The notes under the pieces: generated by a model
Told to the model about the DNA's origin: nothing
What the model saw: only the letters and a program-made list of their open reading frames with translations
The model's database searches: none
Position numbers and translations under genes: made by a program
Part shown: piece by piece, positions 44,390 to 54,495 of the stretch
Position numbering within the stretch: the stretch's first letter is position 1
How the letters are laid out: the number at the start of each line of letters is the position of its first letter
Origin: JAPORY01 sp965215385
GTDB lineage: Bacteria > Pseudomonadota > Alphaproteobacteria > Rhodobacterales > Rhodobacteraceae
Assembly (NCBI GenBank): GCA_965215385.1
Contig: OZ244059.1
Location: 2,046,001-2,110,000 of the forward strand
Reading direction: 5' to 3'
Length of the DNA stretch: 64,000 bases

Positions 44390-47316
44390 TTTACGATCTC
44401 TCGTACGGGTGACATGGTGTCGTCCCATTCTCCAAAACGTGCTAGTTGATCGTAATCACCGGGATATTCCGTTCGCTCTACGCGACTTCGAGCGGTATAA
44501 CCGGTCGAAAGGTTGTCGTAGCTAGCGATCAGCTTTTTGAACTCGGCACTGACTTGCGACAGGGGTTGTTGATCAAGCGGTGCCGTAACGTTTTGATTTT
44601 TCGTGCCTAGTCCAATGTAACTTGCTCCAGACACCTTGGTCGCTGGAATGTCTTCAAAGTCACCCTTCTCTGCCATGAGGGCTTCTAGCAGGAGTTGTTT
44701 GTCGAAATGCTCTTGCTGCTTTCGGGTCGGAGGCGTGCCAGTTTTGTAATCATAAAGCACGATTTGACCGTCACGAGTTTTGTCAATGCGGTCAGCGCGA
44801 GCCGTCAGCGTAAAATCAATAGAGTCGAATTTAGAACAGGCGGAAACTTCGGTGGCTAACAGCTCGGAGAACTGGCGCCGAAGCCGTTCTTCTTCCACGA
44901 ACCATTGCGCGAAACGGGCGATTCGATGGCGCCATATCAGTCGCGTAGCGGCGGTTGGGTTCGCCTGCATCAGTGTATCGTCGGTAATTCGTAGGAGTTC
45001 AGCGGTCGCCAGCGGAACATCGCCAGCGGCAACGTCCGAGACGAATTTTTCGAGGATTTGGTGGACAATTGTGCCGAGCGTTCGGGGATCAGCCGTTTGG
45101 TTGAGCGGGTCAAGCGGGTGGAGTCTCAATATGTGCCGAGCATATATGGCGTAGGGGTCTCTTATAAGGGTTTTGATGTCCGTAACTGACAGAGTTTTGG
45201 GACGAATGCTGACCGGCGGACAAGGAGAAGGCCGAGAAGCAGGAGAAACCGACTTTGGATCATCGAGTTGCTGCACCCAACCGAGCCACACAGCGCCGCG
45301 AGACCGCATCTGGCTTAGGGCGGCCTTGCCACCTTGATCGGGAAGGCCGTCGAGAAGATTTGTAATTCGGTTCAGCCAGCGCGAAGGGACAGTTTGAGAG
45401 TTATCAGAGCGAACGGAGCGGGTTAACCAAACCTCGCGGGCCGCTATCGCCTGCTGAAAATCTTGTGCAGAGAGACCAATGCGGCGTTCTGGCAGAAGTA
45501 AGCCAGCATCCGTGCGCATTTTGCGATTAAGCCATGGATCCGGTCGGGCGGCGCTTGGCCAAGTACCGTCATTCAAGCCGCCCAGCAGGAGAACCTCGCA
45601 ACCTTGGGCTCGTGCCTCTAAGGTGCCCCAGATCGTAATATCTAGATGACTAGCGAAGGGTCTGCGCACCTGCTCGCGACTTAAAATTGCCGACAATAAG
45701 TCACCAAACTCAGCGGCTGCGATTGAGCCGCCGAATTGGGATTCTGCCAGCAGCGAATCTACAGTGTCTCTCGCTTTCTGACCGGCGCTTTGAGTCCACA
45801 CAAGACCGGATTCGGAGCCAATGCCGTCAGATAGGCGGTTGGCATAGTCAAGCAGCAGCAGACACCAATCACGCATCGGTCTTAACCCGCCGTCAAACGG
45901 AGACAGAAGGGTTGTCGTTAACCACGGAAGCCAATCGTCTGGAAAGTCAGGCAATGCGCAACGCCAAGCGGTTATGTCGGCGGCGGTCGGGCAGAATTGA
46001 CCGTAGCGACGAAGGTGAGCCTCAAAGTATGCAACCATCTGCAGGTGTTCACCCCGATGATGACCGCTATGCGTGAGCGGGTGTTTTAGGATGGTTACGA
46101 GTTCCTCATTGGTCGGCGGTTGCGAGAACAATCGGGCGACTCGGCGCAGGAATAATCCCGTTGGCGTCGTATGAAGGGGTTCACCACTACCGATATTCGG
46201 GACGATATCCCAACGATCAAGTGCCGCGGCCACTAGACGAGACAGCGTTTGATCGGGGGTGACGAGGGCCGCCTTCTGACCTTTCTCAGCGGCCAAACGC
46301 AAACGGAGCGCGATGGCCAGTGCTTCCTCACGTGGCGTGAGCGCTTCGACGAGGGTAACATTAGCGAAGGCAGCTTCTAGTTCTTTGAGATCTCTACCTT
46401 CCTCCAGCCAGGCATCGGTTACCGGCGCTGGCCGTAGCGCCAAACAAACGACCTTGTTGCGAGCCTGACAAGGTGGCTCGACTTGGTGCCACAGCGGTAC
46501 ATCCGCAGGCGTCAAATCGAGTCGGGTTAAGACTTGCCGAAAGCGAAACTGCGGATGATCTTCGCTGGAGAGAGGGTCTTCGAGTTCAGGCCAAACTGCC
46601 GCCGGCAACTCATAATCGAACCCGGGCAGCACCAGCGCACCTTGCGGCAGTCTTGAAATCGCGTCCATCAGCATCAGTGTTGAACCACGAGATCCCGTTG
46701 AGCCCGCAAGTATTATGGGGTACGGAAAAGGTTCGCGTTCCCAAGTGGAACGCAAAGTTTCAATTACCCGTCGCTGCTGAGCGGGTAAAGACAAACCAGC
46801 ATCATCGCTGTCAAAAAAGCCTTGAACGATTCGAAGGAAGATCTTCGCCCGTTCCCAGTGACCCGATTGATCCGAGATATCAAGTTGCTCAATTTTCGTA
46901 GGCGAGACCCCCTCGCTCTCCATTTCTTCGAGAAGTCCAGCAAGACTATCAGCAAGATCAAACATAGCGTCGCGACCGGCTAGATCGGGCTGCCGATCAA
47001 GCAAACCGCGAATAAGCTGCAAGATTTGTAATCTGCGTCGAAGTGGAGAAATCGCTGTTGGGAGGCCTAAACGACGGCGAAAATTGCTAAGATCGGAGAC
47101 CAGAATTATTTTGGGTAGAAAACTTGCCGGGCCAGTCTCAAATAACTCGCGAACCCGCTGCGCCATCCTCAGGGTATTCACGATTAAATGTACTTCGGCC
47201 ATTCTCTCAGGTGGCTGCTCTGCCAAACGCCCCCTCAATCCATCAACGAGCGCTTGCGGAAAATCGACGCCGGGATGTTGCGCGAACACACGTGGTTGGT
47301 GGGTCGGTTCAAACAT
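44386..47316 (-). CDS. addB: Double-strand break repair protein AddB
   Basis: AddB is the second subunit of AddAB and carries an inactivated helicase domain and a second nuclease. The 976-residue product from ATG 47316 begins MFEPTHQPRVFAQHPGVDF; includes IILAGSTGSRGSTLMLMDAI; and ends with the nuclease domain around RADRIDKTRDGQIVLYDYKT. The frame is open to 47559, but that would overlap murU by 250 bases; with ATG 47316 the overlap is eight bases. Confidence 0.95.
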   Translation of the reverse strand: MFEPTHQPRVFAQHPGVDFPQALVDGLRGRLAEQPPERMAEVHLIVNTLRMAQRVRELFETGPASFLPKIILVSDLSNFRRRLGLPTAISPLRRRLQILQLIRGLLDRQPDLAGRDAMFDLADSLAGLLEEMESEGVSPTKIEQLDISDQSGHWERAKIFLRIVQGFFDSDDAGLSLPAQQRRVIETLRSTWEREPFPYPIILAGSTGSRGSTLMLMDAISRLPQGALVLPGFDYELPAAVWPELEDPLSSEDHPQFRFRQVLTRLDLTPADVPLWHQVEPPCQARNKVVCLALRPAPVTDAWLEEGRDLKELEAAFANVTLVEALTPREEALAIALRLRLAAEKGQKAALVTPDQTLSRLVAAALDRWDIVPNIGSGEPLHTTPTGLFLRRVARLFSQPPTNEELVTILKHPLTHSGHHRGEHLQMVAYFEAHLRRYGQFCPTAADITAWRCALPDFPDDWLPWLTTTLLSPFDGGLRPMRDWCLLLLDYANRLSDGIGSESGLVWTQSAGQKARDTVDSLLAESQFGGSIAAAEFGDLLSAILSREQVRRPFASHLDITIWGTLEARAQGCEVLLLGGLNDGTWPSAARPDPWLNRKMRTDAGLLLPERRIGLSAQDFQQAIAAREVWLTRSVRSDNSQTVPSRWLNRITNLLDGLPDQGGKAALSQMRSRGAVWLGWVQQLDDPKSVSPASRPSPCPPVSIRPKTLSVTDIKTLIRDPYAIYARHILRLHPLDPLNQTADPRTLGTIVHQILEKFVSDVAAGDVPLATAELLRITDDTLMQANPTAATRLIWRHRIARFAQWFVEEERLRRQFSELLATEVSACSKFDSIDFTLTARADRIDKTRDGQIVLYDYKTGTPPTRKQQEHFDKQLLLEALMAEKGDFEDIPATKVSGASYIGLGTKNQNVTAPLDQQPLSQVSAEFKKLIASYDNLSTGYTARSRVERTEYPGDYDQLARFGEWDDTMSPVREIVK

Positions 47317-47992
47317 CGCCGCTCCGAAACTGTGACTCGGCGAGAGCGACACCTTTTTCATGGCCGACATCGCACCATATTCCGTCATAATTGTTGCCAA
47401 ATAGGCGTCGACATGCTGCAAGGCGATTCCAGACCCTATTGAGTGAGAACACCCGTTTGGTCTCTTGTATGACTGCAGCGGTTTTGATGATTTGGGCACC
47501 AGTGTAGACGCTTGATCCGCCGCGCTCGACAGAACTGTCGGGTCGAATCGTGAAGTCACCGTCGTTATCGCGTCCTAGTGCTCGATCTAATGGCACGCAG
47601 AGTAACAGCGCATCCATAGTGTCTGGGCGCCACGCAGAAGTCAGTGACTTGATTGGATTGAGCCCAAACCAGACAACATCGGCGTTAAGAGTGATCACAG
47701 TATCGGCGGCTAATTTTGGTAAGGCCGCCTTCAAACCGCCGCCAGTATCAAGGATGTTGGGGACCTCTCGTGAGATTATAACTTGGTGTCGTTTAAGGTG
47801 CTCTTCCAGTTGTTCGAAGCGATAATGGCTGTTGGCGACGATCTGCGTCACACCCGCCTCTCGCAAGGTCGCAATGGCATAATCAATGAGCGGCTTTCCT
47901 GCCACTTTAATGAGTGGCTTCGGCGCAAACTTTGTCAGCGGACCCATGCGGGTACCAAAGCCGGCAGCAAAGATCATTGCGGGGTATGGCAT
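47309..47992 (-). CDS. murU: N-acetylmuramate alpha-1-phosphate uridylyltransferase (MurU)
   Basis: MurU makes UDP-MurNAc from MurNAc-1-phosphate, bypassing the fosfomycin target MurA in cell-wall recycling. The 227-residue product from ATG 47992 begins MPYPAMIFAAGFGTRMGPLT and continues KFAPKPLIKVAGKPLIDYA, the nucleotidyltransferase signature with GxGTRM and the PKPL motif; NADVVW follows. The gene lies next to the kinase gene amgK, which makes its substrate. The call rests on family plus this context. Confidence 0.88.
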   Translation of the reverse strand: MPYPAMIFAAGFGTRMGPLTKFAPKPLIKVAGKPLIDYAIATLREAGVTQIVANSHYRFEQLEEHLKRHQVIISREVPNILDTGGGLKAALPKLAADTVITLNADVVWFGLNPIKSLTSAWRPDTMDALLLCVPLDRALGRDNDGDFTIRPDSSVERGGSSVYTGAQIIKTAAVIQETKRVFSLNRVWNRLAACRRLFGNNYDGIWCDVGHEKGVALAESQFRSGDV

Positions 47993-48218
47993 TAGCGGAC
48001 TGTAGTTTTGAAAACTATATTGGCAATTACGAGCGACTTGCAACAACTGATGTGACGAAATGACCCTTTGCTAGAGCAAATGCAACGCTGACGGCAAACT
48101 TGCGAGCATCGGCGATATTGAGCGTTAAATCGCAGTCGCGGCTTCGATATTTCGGCTGCGACGGAAGTATTGATCAGAAGCGACAGATCTCTTCGCCTGA
48201 TCTTAAACAACGAAGCGG

Positions 48219-49235
48219 TTAGCGAGTCTTGGAACCGAAGTTCTTTAGCGAACGAATGGCGGAACTTGACGGCGCCGGCAACTCAGTTTTGATAAAAACT
48301 TTGAGGTCACGCAGTTCAGGAGAACTTAAATCACCACATAGATGCGACCAAACCCTTGGGATCAATTGCGCATAGGCTGTGAGGCCTCGGTTAGTCGATA
48401 ATCGTGCGAAAACGCCGAGAATGCGAAGATTCCGCTGCACGCCAAGAACCGTGTAATCAAGGTCGAACCGACAACTCGTATTTTGCTCTGACATATAGCG
48501 CCGCAACATTTTATTTTGTAGCTGTTTAGGAACGTCACGACGGGCATCTTGAAGTAGCGATACAAGATCATAAGCAGGGTGCCCAAGCATACCGTCTTGG
48601 AAGTCGAGCATCCCAACTCGTGCGATGCCTTGCCGTTCAGGTAACCAGAGCAAGTTCTCCGCATGGTAGTCGCGATGGATGAGCACCGCGGCCGTTCGGT
48701 CGCATTCCTTGAGGTGGGGCTCAAGCAAGGAACGAAAGTGCTTGATGACGTTACTGGCGCAAGCTCCGTTAATCGCCGCCCGATAGTGCGTAAAGGCCAA
48801 ACTCGATAGAGCAAGCATCAAGTCGACACTATAGGTTGGCAACTCAGGGTGTGTGGCTCGGTGAAGTGAAATTAGCGCGTCGACGGCCGTCGAATATAGG
48901 AGTTCTTCCATTTCGGTGTCATGCCGCAGAATACGGGCGAACAGATCATCACCAAGATCTTCCAAGAGTAAAAAACCGTTTGCGGCGTCTTGCGCCAGTA
49001 CCTGCGGAGCGCTGAAGCCAAGATTACCGAGATGTTGAGCCAAGAAGACAAATGGCCGAACATCCTCACCGAGATCCTTGGGGGCATCCATGAGGATGGC
49101 GGCACATCCGGTCGAAGGTTGTCGCAGCCGTGTGTAAGTGCGACGAGAAGCATCGCCAGCGAGATTGACGTGAGCTGCATCCGACCAACCGCTCGCTATC
49201 AGAAACCGGCTCTGTAATTCTTCACGAGAGGTCAT
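48219..49235 (-). CDS. amgK: Anomeric MurNAc/GlcNAc kinase AmgK (aminoglycoside phosphotransferase family)
   Basis: AmgK phosphorylates MurNAc and GlcNAc at the anomeric position, feeding MurU. The 338-residue product has the nucleotide part YTRLRQPSTGCAAILMDAP, LLLEDLGDDLF, and the kinase motifs VLIHRDYHAENLLW (catalytic Asp) and GMLDFQDGMLGHPAYDL. The start at ATG 49235 forms an ATGA overlap with the tsaE stop. A weak hairpin (TCGCAGTCG/CGGCTGCGA) lies in the 226-base gap before murU. Confidence 0.88.
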   Translation of the reverse strand: MTSREELQSRFLIASGWSDAAHVNLAGDASRRTYTRLRQPSTGCAAILMDAPKDLGEDVRPFVFLAQHLGNLGFSAPQVLAQDAANGFLLLEDLGDDLFARILRHDTEMEELLYSTAVDALISLHRATHPELPTYSVDLMLALSSLAFTHYRAAINGACASNVIKHFRSLLEPHLKECDRTAAVLIHRDYHAENLLWLPERQGIARVGMLDFQDGMLGHPAYDLVSLLQDARRDVPKQLQNKMLRRYMSEQNTSCRFDLDYTVLGVQRNLRILGVFARLSTNRGLTAYAQLIPRVWSHLCGDLSSPELRDLKVFIKTELPAPSSSAIRSLKNFGSKTR

Positions 49236-49720
49236 GGCAGGCATTCAGGTTGGAGTCGTGTTCGGGCTTCTTCCCAGCGCGAATGGGCCCAGCTAACGTT
49301 CAAATGACGAACTGTTTCTGAGTGGCGAGTCGGTGATAGCTGCAGAGACAAGGCGTCATCGGGCTTGAGAGAACAGAGTCGCTCTGGCCATTCGACTAGG
49401 CAGATTGTGGCACCAAATGCGTCCAGAATCCCGAGTTCCGCAATCTCTTCGATGTGGTCAATGCGATACAAATCGCAATGCCAGAGTTCCCCCAGAGTAG
49501 TTTCATAAGTTTGCACAAGCGTAAATGTTGGCGACGGCACATCCTCACTATCAGGGAGCAGTGATTGGATGAGTGCCCGGGCCAAGAAAGTTTTTCCGGC
49601 TCCGATCACTCCCGATAGCAAAATCGTATCGTTCGAACGCAAAACGCGACCCAGTCTCGCTCCAAATTGCTGGGTTGCTGTTTCAGTTGTCAGTGTTGAT
49701 GAGAACGAACGACGTGCCAT
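49232..49720 (-). CDS. tsaE: tRNA threonylcarbamoyladenosine biosynthesis ATPase TsaE
   Basis: TsaE is the ATPase of the complex that makes t6A37 in tRNA, together with TsaD (encoded at 58.4 kb) and TsaB. The 162-residue protein has Walker A LSGVIGAGKTFLARAL, SPTFTLVQTYE and the conserved WHCDLYRID, followed by LVEWPERL. It is coupled to amgK, the normal tsaE-amgK-murU-addB order of alphaproteobacteria. Confidence 0.93.
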   Translation of the reverse strand: MARRSFSSTLTTETATQQFGARLGRVLRSNDTILLSGVIGAGKTFLARALIQSLLPDSEDVPSPTFTLVQTYETTLGELWHCDLYRIDHIEEIAELGILDAFGATICLVEWPERLCSLKPDDALSLQLSPTRHSETVRHLNVSWAHSRWEEARTRLQPECLP

Positions 49721-50236
49721 TTAGCGTGAAATAGAGCCGAAAAAGAGATTGCGTTTGTCAACCAGCTTTGGGGATTTCCGACCGCGGTACGGACCCAGAA
49801 GAGAACCCTGTGCCGGTGGTTAGTTATTCGAACCAACGCCCACAATCATATGAAACGAAACCGATCACGAAAATCGTCATCGGTCATAGACAGACTCGTC
49901 GTTGTGATAAGCAAGGAAAGGTCGAATCATATGACGCCGATTTGAATCGAAGAGCAGACACAGGAAGTCATTCTCAATGGGTTAGAATGTCACTCGTTGA
50001 TGGTGAGAATTAACCGCAAGAAACTCCATTGGCCAGGTCAACATAACTTTGACCCTACCAGAACAGGATCGTTGGAGCAATTCGAGTCTAAGCCGTTCGC
50101 TATTGCAGATAGAGCGAAAGTTGGGAATCGGCTAAGCCGCTCGAGGTTTAATAATCGGCGATATTCAAATTGCCACGCAGGTGATGTAACAGGTTTTTGT
50201 CGACTGCGGAAGTGAATTTTCAGAGGAGATCAATTC
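49721..50236. other. Non-coding gap
   Basis: These 516 bases between divergent tsaE and the SCO1-like gene contain only short open frames without protein-like character. I see no RNA gene or repeat. GAGGAG about ten bases before ATG 50237 is the ribosome site of the next gene. Confidence 0.4.
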
Positions 50237-50857
50237 ATGAGTAAGTTTGCTGCGATTCTCGCCGCGGCGGTCTTGGTTGCTCTCCTCGGCGGCACTTGGT
50301 TGGCCGTTCTATTAAATCGATCGGATGATCGATTCGCTGACTGTCGAGAAACCGCAATAGCTTCTGGAGCAAACGGTATCGGCGGTGCTTTCGAACTCGT
50401 CGACTCGCAAGGGCAAATTGTCAGCGATAAGGAGGTGATCACAAAACCTTCCCTGCTATACTTCGGCTACACGTTTTGCCCCGATGTCTGCCCGATAGAT
50501 TCCTTGCGCAATGCCGATGCGATCGATTTGCTCGCGACCCAAGGATACGATGCGAATCCAATCTTTATTTCCATTGATCCCAATCGTGACACCCCAGAAG
50601 TCGTCGGTGACTTTGCGGCGAGATTACACGACAAAATGATCGGCCTTACGGGAACAGCGGAGCAAATAGAAGCGGTTAGCACCGCCTATCGAACCTATCA
50701 CAAGGCGCAGGATACCGACGAAGAGTTCTATTTGATTGATCATTCAACCTTCAGCTACTTGGTGTTGCCCGAGCATGGATTTGTTGAATTTTTCCGACGC
50801 AACATCTCGGCCGAGGACGTGGCTAGGCGCATGGCCTGCTTCATTGACCTCTCGTGA
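50237..50857 (+). CDS. SCO1/SenC family copper chaperone
   Basis: SCO proteins deliver copper to cytochrome oxidase or act as periplasmic thiol redox factors. The 206-residue product has an N-terminal membrane anchor (AAILAAAVLVALLGGTWLAV), the copper-binding GYTFCPDVCPID (CxxxC), and the distal His in LIDHSTFSYLV. Spacing between these is normal. No oxidase gene lies nearby. Confidence 0.92.
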   Translation: MSKFAAILAAAVLVALLGGTWLAVLLNRSDDRFADCRETAIASGANGIGGAFELVDSQGQIVSDKEVITKPSLLYFGYTFCPDVCPIDSLRNADAIDLLATQGYDANPIFISIDPNRDTPEVVGDFAARLHDKMIGLTGTAEQIEAVSTAYRTYHKAQDTDEEFYLIDHSTFSYLVLPEHGFVEFFRRNISAEDVARRMACFIDLS

Positions 50858-50981
50858 CGAGAATCACCCAACGTTAACGCGAGTCTCAGACTTCTCATCC
50901 GACGACGGCATTCCGTAACCAGCGTCCGTCCGCGGTCTAATCCTCAATCACTTGGCCCTTTAAAGGCCCCGGTGCGAGCAA

Positions 50982-51485
50982 TCAGTCGCTATCATCGCGG
51001 TAGGAGCGAAGTTTCGCGAGTCGTTTTGAAACCTGCCGCTTTTCCCAATTGTCACCGAAAAGATTGATAATCTCAAACACGGTCAATCCATGGACCATAA
51101 GTCCGATTCCCCAGCCGAATGCGGCCCAAAGAAACCAAAGATAGCTTGGACTTGTTAAGAGATTAATCACAAGCAAAGTGCCAATGATTACGACATATTG
51201 CACCGCGTGAGCATAAAACCCTCGAATGTCTCGCACATATTCCATGGCTTGTTGTTCATCATCGGAGAGTACAGTTCTCGATATCGTTGTTTCGGTATTC
51301 ATCTCTTGCTCCTTACGTAGTCCGTCAAATTCGATGTCGAGGGCCGCCGCAAGGCATTTAAGAGTCTCTGGGCTTGCCTTGGCACCGCGTTCGATACGTT
51401 GCAGCGTCCTTACGCTGATGCCCGCCATCAACGCCAATTGTTCTTGCGAGAATCCTTGCTCAATTCGTAACTTTCGAATGATCAT
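50982..51485 (-). CDS. XRE-family regulator fused to a 2TM membrane domain
   Basis: The 167-residue protein starts with an XRE-type helix-turn-helix (about 1-58: RKLRIEQGFSQEQLALMAG, SVRTLQRIERG), followed by a linker and a 2TM domain (about 80-150) with two membrane helices and flanking DIRGFYAHAVQY and LFGDNWEKRQV. This membrane-tethered DNA-binding layout is known but its signals are not. It converges on the SCO1-like gene. Confidence 0.88.
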   Translation of the reverse strand: MIIRKLRIEQGFSQEQLALMAGISVRTLQRIERGAKASPETLKCLAAALDIEFDGLRKEQEMNTETTISRTVLSDDEQQAMEYVRDIRGFYAHAVQYVVIIGTLLVINLLTSPSYLWFLWAAFGWGIGLMVHGLTVFEIINLFGDNWEKRQVSKRLAKLRSYRDDSD

Positions 51486-51850
51486 TGTTCTTTTGGCCCG
51501 TTTGATCGCACTTCATTTAGGGGTTCGTGAACCCGTTGAACACGACATCAACACGACAATCTGGCGACTCTATAACGAAAGAGCGCCGCTAAACGCAGAG
51601 AAACGTTCGTGGCCGCCGCCAAACATTGTCGGTTTAGCCAGACGAACGCAGCTAACAGAAGATACTTCGGTTGCGACGATCACAACGACAATATACACGA
51701 CTCAATTTATCCGCAACGCAGCGGATTAAGCAACGCAATCACGCTCAGTAAAGCCGATCCCATAGCATATGAGAGCACTAACACGGTTTATGGCTGATGA
51801 TGGTAGTAGTTCAAAATATTCGTAGAATCCCATTCAACTGGTAGCAAATA
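51486..51850. other. Non-coding gap
   Basis: No gene, RNA or repeat is recognised in these 365 bases between two leftward genes. Overlapping open frames on the + strand mostly mirror the regulator gene. Confidence 0.4.
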
Positions 51851-52447
51851 TCACACGCTCGCTCGCAACAACTCCTCGCACCGAGCAACAAACGCTCGGC
51901 GCGCCGCGGTCGGCGGGCGGAGACGAATTGTTAGTTGCGAACGAATATCCGAATTGGGATGCGAAAAATACCGATTTGCCTCCGCTATTGAGAAACCTGC
52001 AATTTCAACGGCTTCAATCCACGCTGAAATAAGATCGGCTCGTTTAATTTGAACTTTCACGCGCTCAGGCAACGTTGCTGGCAGACCAAATCGACGGCGA
52101 ATGGCAATGGCAAGCCGCTCATCCAAAGCCTCATAATCGGCACCGATGGTTTCCTTGACTGGCGAAATCATATCACCGATCACATACTCAGGGGCATCAT
52201 GCAGCAGTGCTGCTAATCGCCATCTCAAATCAAATCTCGGATTTAATCGCGTAAAGATTGCCTCCACCAGCAGTGAGTGCTCGGCAACAGAATAACTAAA
52301 CTCTCCATGAGTCTGACCATTCCATCGCGACAGGAACGCGAGGCCATGGGCAATATCATCAAGTTCTATGTCCACTGGCGTTGGATTTAGTAGATCTAGT
52401 CTCCGACCTGATAACATCCGTTGCCAAGCTCGCTTGCGTTTCACCAA
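51851..52447 (-). CDS. HD-domain phosphohydrolase (YfbR-like)
   Basis: The 198-residue protein has an HD domain with VAEHSLLVEAIF, LAALLHDAPEYVIGDM (the HD pair) and a downstream Asp in RADLISAWIEAVEIAGF. It matches the YfbR-like 5'-nucleotidase group, in which HD residues bind metal for dephosphorylation of deoxynucleotides. Substrate is not certain. A start at ATG 52447 is plausible; other starts a few residues in are possible. Confidence 0.85.
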   Translation of the reverse strand: MVKRKRAWQRMLSGRRLDLLNPTPVDIELDDIAHGLAFLSRWNGQTHGEFSYSVAEHSLLVEAIFTRLNPRFDLRWRLAALLHDAPEYVIGDMISPVKETIGADYEALDERLAIAIRRRFGLPATLPERVKVQIKRADLISAWIEAVEIAGFSIAEANRYFSHPNSDIRSQLTIRLRPPTAARRAFVARCEELLRASV

Positions 52448-52547
52448 ACCGGCCTCATTAAATTCCTTAAATCAGATGTATTAGCAGCTTTGTGGTGGAG
52501 CGCGGGCACTGAATTTCAACCGCTCCTTTGATTAACGATCTAAAGAT

Positions 52548-52838
52548 CTAAGCATCAATACCGCGATCAAAGTTGACCATGATTGACCGTTCAAGAAACG
52601 TATATGCACCACTCGGCTCGTAGGCAAATCCCATTGATGCGGACCGATAAGAGCAATTGCCGACGACGTTGGATTTTATGGGTAACGTAGCGATGGGGCG
52701 CAACGCCTCGGCGAATTGATTCACTCGATAGCAAACCATCGGACTCGCGGTGAATCGATAAGCTTCAAAATCGCCGTTGTTGGGGTCAACACGAAAGGTA
52801 CCCTCACCGCCCTTGCGCAACCGAATCGTAACCCGCAA
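52548..52838 (-). CDS. Hypothetical protein, possibly a gene fragment
   Basis: A leftward frame of 96 codons from TTG 52838 reads GGEGTFRVDPNNGDFEAYRF, then NQFAEALRPIATLPIKSNVV and GAYTFLERSIMVNFDRG. The composition is protein-like, with a stop codon 40 bases upstream and no ribosome site. I recognise no family. It may be the tail of a broken gene or a small secreted-type protein; it fills most of the gap between the HD gene and ahcY. Confidence 0.3.
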   Translation of the reverse strand: MRVTIRLRKGGEGTFRVDPNNGDFEAYRFTASPMVCYRVNQFAEALRPIATLPIKSNVVGNCSYRSASMGFAYEPSGAYTFLERSIMVNFDRGIDA

Positions 52839-53082
52839 GTGGGAGTTTAGAACTGTTTTCGAACTCTCATACTATGCACGGGAACGGTTGAACGATGGTA
52901 GATGGGTCGCCTACGCACCTAGCCAGTGCTTCAGCAATACTCCGGGCGTTATGGCAAAAAGCTGACGGCTTTCTGGCCCGTGTCGAGGCAAACCAAACTC
53001 TTCGCTCTGAAGTCGCTTACGGTAATTGAATGCAGCCCCGCCGTGACTATGTTATTGAAGCGTAGAACACCAAGGGGTCGTG

Positions 53083-54483
53083 ATGAAATCTGAATATGAG
53101 AGTGTCGTTCAAGACATACGCCTTGCCAACTATGGTCGCAAGGAAATCGCAATAGCAGAGACCGAAATGCCTGGATTAATGGCCCTACGTGCGGAGTATG
53201 AGGTCACAAAACCCCTGCGTGGCGCACGCATTGCTGGGTCACTCCACATGACGGTCCAGACAGCGGTCCTGATTGAAACCTTGGTTGCATTAGGGGCAGA
53301 AGTGCGTTGGGCATCTTGCAACATCTTTTCAACGCAAGATCATGCTGCTGCTGCTATTGCCGAGACGGGTACACCGGTGTTCGCAGTAAAAGGCGAAACT
53401 CTTCAAGACTACTGGTCATATACCGACAAAATTTTTCAATTCTCTCCGCAAGGGGCAAACCTGATCTTGGATGACGGCGGCGATGCGACGCTATACATTC
53501 TGCTGGGTAGCCGTGTAGAGGCGGGAGAAACTGACTTGATTGCCACTCCGACCTCCGAGGAAGAGGAAGCATTATTTGCCCAAATCGCAACACGGCTAAG
53601 ATCGACCCCCGGTTGGTTTGGTAAGCAGCGTTCAGCACTGATCGGCGTAACCGAGGAGACAACAACGGGGGTTCACCGCCTTTATCAGATGATGGCAAAC
53701 AACCAACTGCCGTTTCCCGCAATCAATGTTAACGATAGTGTCACAAAGTCGAAGTTTGACAACAAGTTTGGTTGTCGTGAGTCATTAGTCGACGGCATTC
53801 GCCGGGCGACCGACACCATGATCGCGGGCAAGATGGCTGTGGTGTGCGGCTATGGCGATGTCGGGAAAGGCTCTGCGGCGTCACTACGGGGAGCGGGAGC
53901 TCGTGTCACCGTCACTGAAATTGATCCCATCTGCGCGATGCAGGCGATGATGGATGGCTATGAGGTGACGGTCCTAGAGGATGTGGTTGCGACAGCGGAC
54001 ATTTTTATTACCGCCTCCGGCAATAAGGACGTCATCCGCATTGACCATATGCGCCAAATGAAAGATATGGCAATCGTTGGCAATATTGGACATTTTGATA
54101 ATGAAATCCAAGTTGCCGCCTTAAAAAACCACAAATGGACAAACATCAAAGCACAAGTGGACTTGATTGAATTTCCGTCTGGCAGCCGAATAATTTTGCT
54201 CTCGGAAGGGCGGCTACTGAATTTGGGAAATGCTACGGGGCATCCCTCATTTGTAATGTCAGCGAGCTTTACCAATCAGGTGCTTGCCCAACTTGAATTG
54301 TGGACCAATAGGCACAAGTATGCCAACAAAGTATACACACTACCGAAAGAGCTCGACGAGAAAGTGGCTCGACTGCACTTAGAACGCCTGGGCGTCAAGC
54401 TGACCGAACTGACGGCCGAGCAGGCTTCCTACATCGGCGTTCCAACCGAGGGTCCTTACAAGACTGAACAGTATCGGTATTAA
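53083..54483 (+). CDS. ahcY: Adenosylhomocysteinase
   Basis: AhcY splits S-adenosylhomocysteine to adenosine and homocysteine and keeps SAM-dependent methylation going. The 466-residue product has the substrate-side HMTVQTAVLIETL, the NAD motif VVCGYGDVGKGSAA, and the C-terminal HLERLGVKLTELT with the final KTEQYRY. Start GTG 53080 directly before ATG 53083 is also possible. No SAH riboswitch pattern was found upstream. It converges on gpsA with 12 bases between the stop codons. Confidence 0.97.
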   Translation: MKSEYESVVQDIRLANYGRKEIAIAETEMPGLMALRAEYEVTKPLRGARIAGSLHMTVQTAVLIETLVALGAEVRWASCNIFSTQDHAAAAIAETGTPVFAVKGETLQDYWSYTDKIFQFSPQGANLILDDGGDATLYILLGSRVEAGETDLIATPTSEEEEALFAQIATRLRSTPGWFGKQRSALIGVTEETTTGVHRLYQMMANNQLPFPAINVNDSVTKSKFDNKFGCRESLVDGIRRATDTMIAGKMAVVCGYGDVGKGSAASLRGAGARVTVTEIDPICAMQAMMDGYEVTVLEDVVATADIFITASGNKDVIRIDHMRQMKDMAIVGNIGHFDNEIQVAALKNHKWTNIKAQVDLIEFPSGSRIILLSEGRLLNLGNATGHPSFVMSASFTNQVLAQLELWTNRHKYANKVYTLPKELDEKVARLHLERLGVKLTELTAEQASYIGVPTEGPYKTEQYRY

Positions 54484-54495
54484 GAGTAGAAGAGA

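Noticed and set aside
52839..53082. SAH riboswitch ahead of ahcY
   Set aside because: The conserved core of that riboswitch was not found; only unremarkable sequence lies upstream.
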